From positions 1 through 8,411 of the forward strand of contig JAEOSV010000300.1 in NCBI GenBank assembly GCA_016840185.1: DNA of 8,411 bases, in the 5' to 3' direction. The notes below the pieces were generated by a model. That model worked only from the letters and a program-made list of their open reading frames with translations, ran no database searches and had not been told where the DNA came from. A program made the position numbers and the translations under genes. Below, piece after piece: positions 5,621-8,411 of the stretch (positions are counted from its first letter, which is position 1; each line of letters starts with the position of its first letter). The DNA is from Candidatus Hermodarchaeota archaeon. GTDB lineage: Archaea; Asgardarchaeota; Hermodarchaeia; Hermodarchaeales; Hermodarchaeaceae.

Positions 5621-6999
5621 TAGCCGTGGCTACGTTTGCGGTACATATAGACTGCAATATTAACTGCAATGACTACTACGGCAATTATCACACCGTAAAG
5701 CAACCAGGGAACAGGGGGACTTGGAACGAAAGGAGAAACATCAGGAATCTTTACGACCCACATGTCTCCTATTCCTACTCCAAAGCTTCTTGTGAGGCCG
5801 ACTAAGACGAAGTCTCCTTCGCTGGTTTCTATTCCTGCCCAGAATTGGTCGAATCCACTGCCACCGTACGTTTGCTCCCAATGTATATTACCGCCTTCAT
5901 CGGTGCGGATAAACCAACCATCTGAAACCCCCGATGCATCCGTGTAGGTTAGAGTGAAAATGGCAAAGCCACCATCACTGCATTCTGCGAACTCGAACGC
6001 TGCCTCAATTTCAGAACCACCGTACGTTTTGTTCCAAAGTTGTTGACCACCTACATCGGTTCGTAGTAATAATACATCCAAATCATCACTGGAAGTATCA
6101 CCTTCGGTTCCGATAAAGGCGAAACCACCATCGTAGCATTCCGCAGCATAAGTGGCTGTATGTACAGTCCCGTATGTATGATTCCACATGTGAGTTCCAT
6201 CCGCATCCACTCGCACGATCCAACAACCAAAATCCACCGTGAACCTATCAGGATCAGCGATGGAATCAAAATCGCCAGCCCATCCGGACATGAGGAAACC
6301 ACCATTGCTTACCTCAATAACATTATAGAATATTTCACCGAAGGAGGGACTTCCATAAGTATAGTTCCACAGATGATTCCCGTCTGCATCAGTACGTATC
6401 AACCAGCCATCCACGTTTCCAACAGTGATGTTCTGGGTAAAACCACTTGAGATGAAGCCTCCAACACTACAAGCTACAGACTCGACGAAGTATTCGTCGT
6501 CAGGTCCACCATAGGTGTAGTTCCACAGATGATTTCCATCCATATCAGTACGAATTAACCACCCATCAGCATCCCCAGCGGAATAATTGGCAGTATGACT
6601 TGAAATTAGGAATCCGCCATCAGCTACACTCTCCAATCTCACTGATTTGTGAAAAGGATCCATATGTCCACCTTCCGTCATTCCTCCACCATAGGTACGG
6701 TTCCAAAGATGTACGCCATGGTGGTCACATCGAACCAACCAAACCTCATCTTCACCAACAACTGCACCAAAGCTTGCAGTTCGTCCTGCTATTGCAAACC
6801 CACCATCAGTAGTTTCCACAACCGATGTTCCCTCTTCGTAGGCAATACCACCATAAGTCTCATTCCAAATGAAATGAGTAGAAACCATGGGAATGAGATT
6901 TGCCCGTGGATTTGTAGTACCGTAATCACAGATCATGGGTATGAAAAGCCATGAACTTGATATTCCAATTAAGAACAATACCGTCCACTTCCTATTCAT
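5620..6999 (-). CDS. Secreted membrane-anchored seven-repeat protein (beta-propeller-like)
   Basis: A 459-residue surface protein. MNRK plus a hydrophobic stretch (about 5-23) forms a signal peptide. Seven repeats follow, each with a GGF strand, a D-G-W-LIRTD-DGN strand and a W-N-x-T-Y-G-G end; the marker Trp residues are at 45, 99, 159, 211, 272, 322 and 374 (spacing 50-61). Seven such four-strand units suggest a seven-bladed beta-propeller, which is inference. Six repeats carry an N-x-T sequon right after the Trp; the seventh has Glu instead. Extra sequons lie at about 138 and 190. A Pro-rich linker (PFVPSPPVP) precedes the C-terminal membrane helix (about 432-451), and the basic tail RKRSHG should lie inside. 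ATG 6999 is preferred over GTG 7017: GGAGGG (7015-7010) overlaps the GTG and the TATA-like box puts the transcript start near 7017. Ligand and role unknown. Confidence 0.88.
   Translation of the reverse strand: MNRKWTVLFLIGISSSWLFIPMICDYGTTNPRANLIPMVSTHFIWNETYGGIAYEEGTSVVETTDGGFAIAGRTASFGAVVGEDEVWLVRCDHHGVHLWNRTYGGGMTEGGHMDPFHKSVRLESVADGGFLISSHTANYSAGDADGWLIRTDMDGNHLWNYTYGGPDDEYFVESVACSVGGFISSGFTQNITVGNVDGWLIRTDADGNHLWNYTYGSPSFGEIFYNVIEVSNGGFLMSGWAGDFDSIADPDRFTVDFGCWIVRVDADGTHMWNHTYGTVHTATYAAECYDGGFAFIGTEGDTSSDDLDVLLLRTDVGGQQLWNKTYGGSEIEAAFEFAECSDGGFAIFTLTYTDASGVSDGWFIRTDEGGNIHWEQTYGGSGFDQFWAGIETSEGDFVLVGLTRSFGVGIGDMWVVKIPDVSPFVPSPPVPWLLYGVIIAVVVIAVNIAVYMYRKRSHG
5740..6870 (-). repeat. Internal tandem repeats of the surface protein gene
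   Basis: The coding repeats can be seen at DNA level. The closest pair starts at 6364 and 6520 (offset 156 bp, 52 codons): both begin GTTCCACAGATGATT on the plus strand and remain alike for about 50 bp. Other units share only short blocks such as the CCACCGTACGTTT pair near 5862 and 6018, also offset 156 bp. The pattern suggests past duplications of different ages. Confidence 0.7.
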
Positions 7000-7038
7000 C
7001 GTAATGAATCCCTCCACCGTTATTTACGGGTTATATTC

Positions 7039-7046
7039 GATATAAA
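7039..7046 (-). promoter_or_regulatory. TATA box of the surface protein gene
   Basis: The minus strand reads TTTATATC, the best TATA box in the window. The expected start, about 26 bp downstream, is near 7017, which gives an 18-nt leader holding GGAGGG before ATG 6999. A second A/T-rich element (GAATATAACC, minus strand, 7038-7029) lies next to it. Confidence 0.55.
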
Positions 7047-7103
7047 TAATGTTGATTGGATACGAGATTGGTTGAAGTATGTTCCTGCTGCTTCCAAAGC
7101 CCC

Positions 7104-7120
7104 TATTAAGCAGGACCTGC
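7104..7120. promoter_or_regulatory. TATA-like element abutting a CCTGC palindrome
   Basis: TATTAAG (7104-7110) is a weak TATA-like element for rightward transcription. It runs directly into GCAGG-A-CCTGC (7110-7120), an odd palindrome, and a further CCTGC lies at 7084-7088 so that TCCTGCT (7083-7089) and AGCAGGA (7109-7115) also form a 7-bp inverted repeat. Overlap of half-sites with the promoter is typical of repressor operators; no regulator is identified. Confidence 0.3.
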
Positions 7121-7151
7121 AAATGTTTTTCAACCCGTTCTTAGAGGGATT

Positions 7152-7171
7152 ACTTAGACATTGGTCTAAGT
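7152..7171. repeat. 8-bp perfect inverted repeat beside the ribosome-binding site
   Basis: ACTTAGAC (7152-7159) and GTCTAAGT (7164-7171) are perfect inverted repeats around ATTG. GAGG (7173-7176) follows at once, then ATG 7178. It may be a protein-binding operator, or an RNA hairpin that affects access to the ribosome-binding site of the zinc-ribbon gene. Confidence 0.5.
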
Positions 7172-7177
7172 TGAGGT

Positions 7178-7672
7178 ATGGTAAATACAATGGGAACCCG
7201 AGATACAGCGCAAGCCCTAACAATTATTGGTTTGGTGTGTAATGGCTTCTTTCTCTTCTTTGAGTTTCTGATGATTCTCTTTTATTTCCCCGTGTTATTC
7301 TTTAGTCTCATCTGGTTCATTTTCGGCATCGTACTGCCGATAGTGGCGTATAATGATATTCCTAAGGGAAATCGAGGTTCAGCAGGAGCTTTGCTCATCA
7401 TCTCTGGCATCGTGAGCCTGCTTTTCATCTTCTTTATCGGTGGCATTCTACTCATTATCGCTGGAGCGTTAGTGGCCAGTTGGAATCCATATCCTACGAC
7501 ACGACACGGATATGACCTCCGATGGGTGCCATCACCATCATCGTCCCAAGGAAGCGCGTATCTGGTGTCAACATCAAGGGCGGCAACCAAGAAGTGTGTC
7601 AGTTGTGGTGTTGAGCTAGAACGTATCGACCAGTATTGTCATGCATGCGGAACACACACTGGCTGGTATTAG
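7178..7672 (+). CDS. Multi-TM protein with C-terminal zinc ribbon
   Basis: The 164-residue protein has hydrophobic segments at about 13-35, 36-58, 69-86 and 87-102, so three or four membrane helices. A polar linker rich in Ser, Arg and Pro (103-137) leads to a short zinc ribbon, CVSCG at 140-144 and CHACG at 154-158 (C-x2-C-x10-C-x2-C), as in the zinc_ribbon families of small archaeal membrane proteins. The ribbon should lie in the cytoplasm and could bind nucleic acid or a protein, which is inference. Start is uncertain: GAGGT touches ATG 7178, too close to serve it, while ATG 7190 (residue 5) is 12 bases away, rather far. The first residues MVNTMG resemble MVNTIG of the 1244-1468 gene. It is divergent from the surface protein gene. 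Confidence 0.82.
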   Translation: MVNTMGTRDTAQALTIIGLVCNGFFLFFEFLMILFYFPVLFFSLIWFIFGIVLPIVAYNDIPKGNRGSAGALLIISGIVSLLFIFFIGGILLIIAGALVASWNPYPTTRHGYDLRWVPSPSSSQGSAYLVSTSRAATKKCVSCGVELERIDQYCHACGTHTGWY

Positions 7673-7846
7673 AGAAGGCAAAAAGAGAGTATACTGTTAA
7701 CTCTAAGTACTCGAATTACTCTATTTGATTCTGACTCACCGAAAGGTTTGAAAGAAGCACAAGCAATTAGAAGTAGTGACACCTTTCATTGAGATTCTGA
7801 AACTATCATTGAACACATTGAGAAGCAAGTGGTTGATGAGAGAGAT

Positions 7847-8411
7847 ATGCAAGCGGAGCTCGAAGAATCGAACAAGAGGATGATATTCCGGATCCGGGTG
7901 CTCGGAATATTTTGTGTGCTTCTCGCACTCGGGTATTTCTTGCTCTTTCGAGGCGGTGTTTTTTTAGTTCTTTTTGATGCACTCATAGCGATTGTGGCTT
8001 CACTCATTCTCATTGGAATCTTTACACTTTACATGCCAAGACAAATTGAAAAACATTTGGAAGATGAAATCAGTGTGGGACGCTATTTTTTGGGGTGTGG
8101 CTTTGGGCTGTCGATTGCCTTCCTACTCGGAATCATTGCACTTCTCTTTACGGGGATTCAGGACCCTTCTGATTTGCTTACCGACCATCGAATGGAAGCC
8201 CTGTTTTTTATCCCCTATATTATTCTCATCTTCATTAATGTGGGCTTGAGTTTTAACCTAGGTTACCGATATCATCGTCTCACGATGCTTGTCGAACCCT
8301 CAAAGGGATCACTTTTCGTACAAGGAGGATTCTTCATCGCCGTTGGAATTCCATGCCTTGCCGTATCAGTCATATTATTTATTCTGGCAGCACTTTGGTC
8401 AGGTCCAATTA
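7847..8411 (+). CDS. Multi-TM membrane protein, cut by the right edge
   Basis: An open frame runs from the stop at 7790-7792 to the window end; 188 residues are visible from ATG 7847. A charged N-terminus (MQAELEESNKR) is followed by membrane segments at about 15-34, 37-62, 79-103, 117-140 and 160-184. The connecting loop PRQIEKHLEDE (64-74) is amphipathic and charged. GTG 7829 is an alternative start, and the codons before it (IIEHIEKQVVDERD) would extend a charged helix at the front. No domain is recognised. Other frames here give poor proteins on either strand. The 174-bp gap to the zinc-ribbon gene contains a palindromic AGTATACT (7688-7695) but no clear promoter, so co-transcription with that gene is open. 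Confidence 0.72.
   Translation, partial: MQAELEESNKRMIFRIRVLGIFCVLLALGYFLLFRGGVFLVLFDALIAIVASLILIGIFTLYMPRQIEKHLEDEISVGRYFLGCGFGLSIAFLLGIIALLFTGIQDPSDLLTDHRMEALFFIPYIILIFINVGLSFNLGYRYHRLTMLVEPSKGSLFVQGGFFIAVGIPCLAVSVILFILAALWSGPI

Noticed and set aside
7020..7223. 67-codon minus frame across the divergent promoter region
   Set aside because: It overlaps the start of the zinc-ribbon gene and covers the promoter elements; no ribosome-binding site or membrane pattern supports it.
7992..8249. Plus frame and opposite minus frame near the right end
   Set aside because: The frame running from 7793 to the window end has clear membrane helices and charged loops; these others are out of phase with it.

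Overview
The window looks like a piece of an archaeal chromosome. The evidence is a set of TATA-like boxes about 26 bp upstream of plausible transcription starts, GTG starts with Shine-Dalgarno motifs, a secreted protein rich in N-glycosylation sequons, and several small lineage-type membrane proteins, one ending in a zinc ribbon. The gene mix and intermediate GC content would fit an Asgard archaeon such as a Thorarchaeia relative, but no universal marker is present, so the lineage is only a guess.

Layout: (1) Positions 1-165 hold no convincing protein gene. They contain a strong nested inverted repeat (16-125) with a TATA box placed correctly for leftward transcription, so a structured RNA is possible; a leaderless leftward gene is the alternative. 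(2) Positions 197-1468 hold three small leftward membrane-protein genes. Two form a tight pair: a two-TM protein with a bPH_5-type PH domain, then a four-TM protein. A 74-residue two-TM protein precedes them. (3) Positions 1548-3860 encode a full-length membrane pyrophosphatase carrying the Lys signature of the K+-independent class. (4) A 272-bp divergent intergenic region separates it from a rightward FAD-dependent oxidoreductase of the vanillyl-alcohol-oxidase/PCMH fold (4133-5587), which ends in a terminator-like hairpin. (5) Converging on it is a leftward secreted seven-repeat protein (5620-6999), probably a beta-propeller with a C-terminal membrane anchor and an N-glycosylation sequon at the same place in six of seven repeats. 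(6) From a second divergent intergenic region with several inverted repeats runs a rightward membrane protein with a zinc ribbon (7178-7672), followed by a multi-TM protein cut off by the right edge.

These genes form no obvious single pathway. The common theme is the cell envelope: a proton (or Na+) pump driven by pyrophosphate, a surface glycoprotein candidate and five small or medium membrane proteins. No CRISPR array, insertion sequence, tRNA or rRNA gene was recognised.
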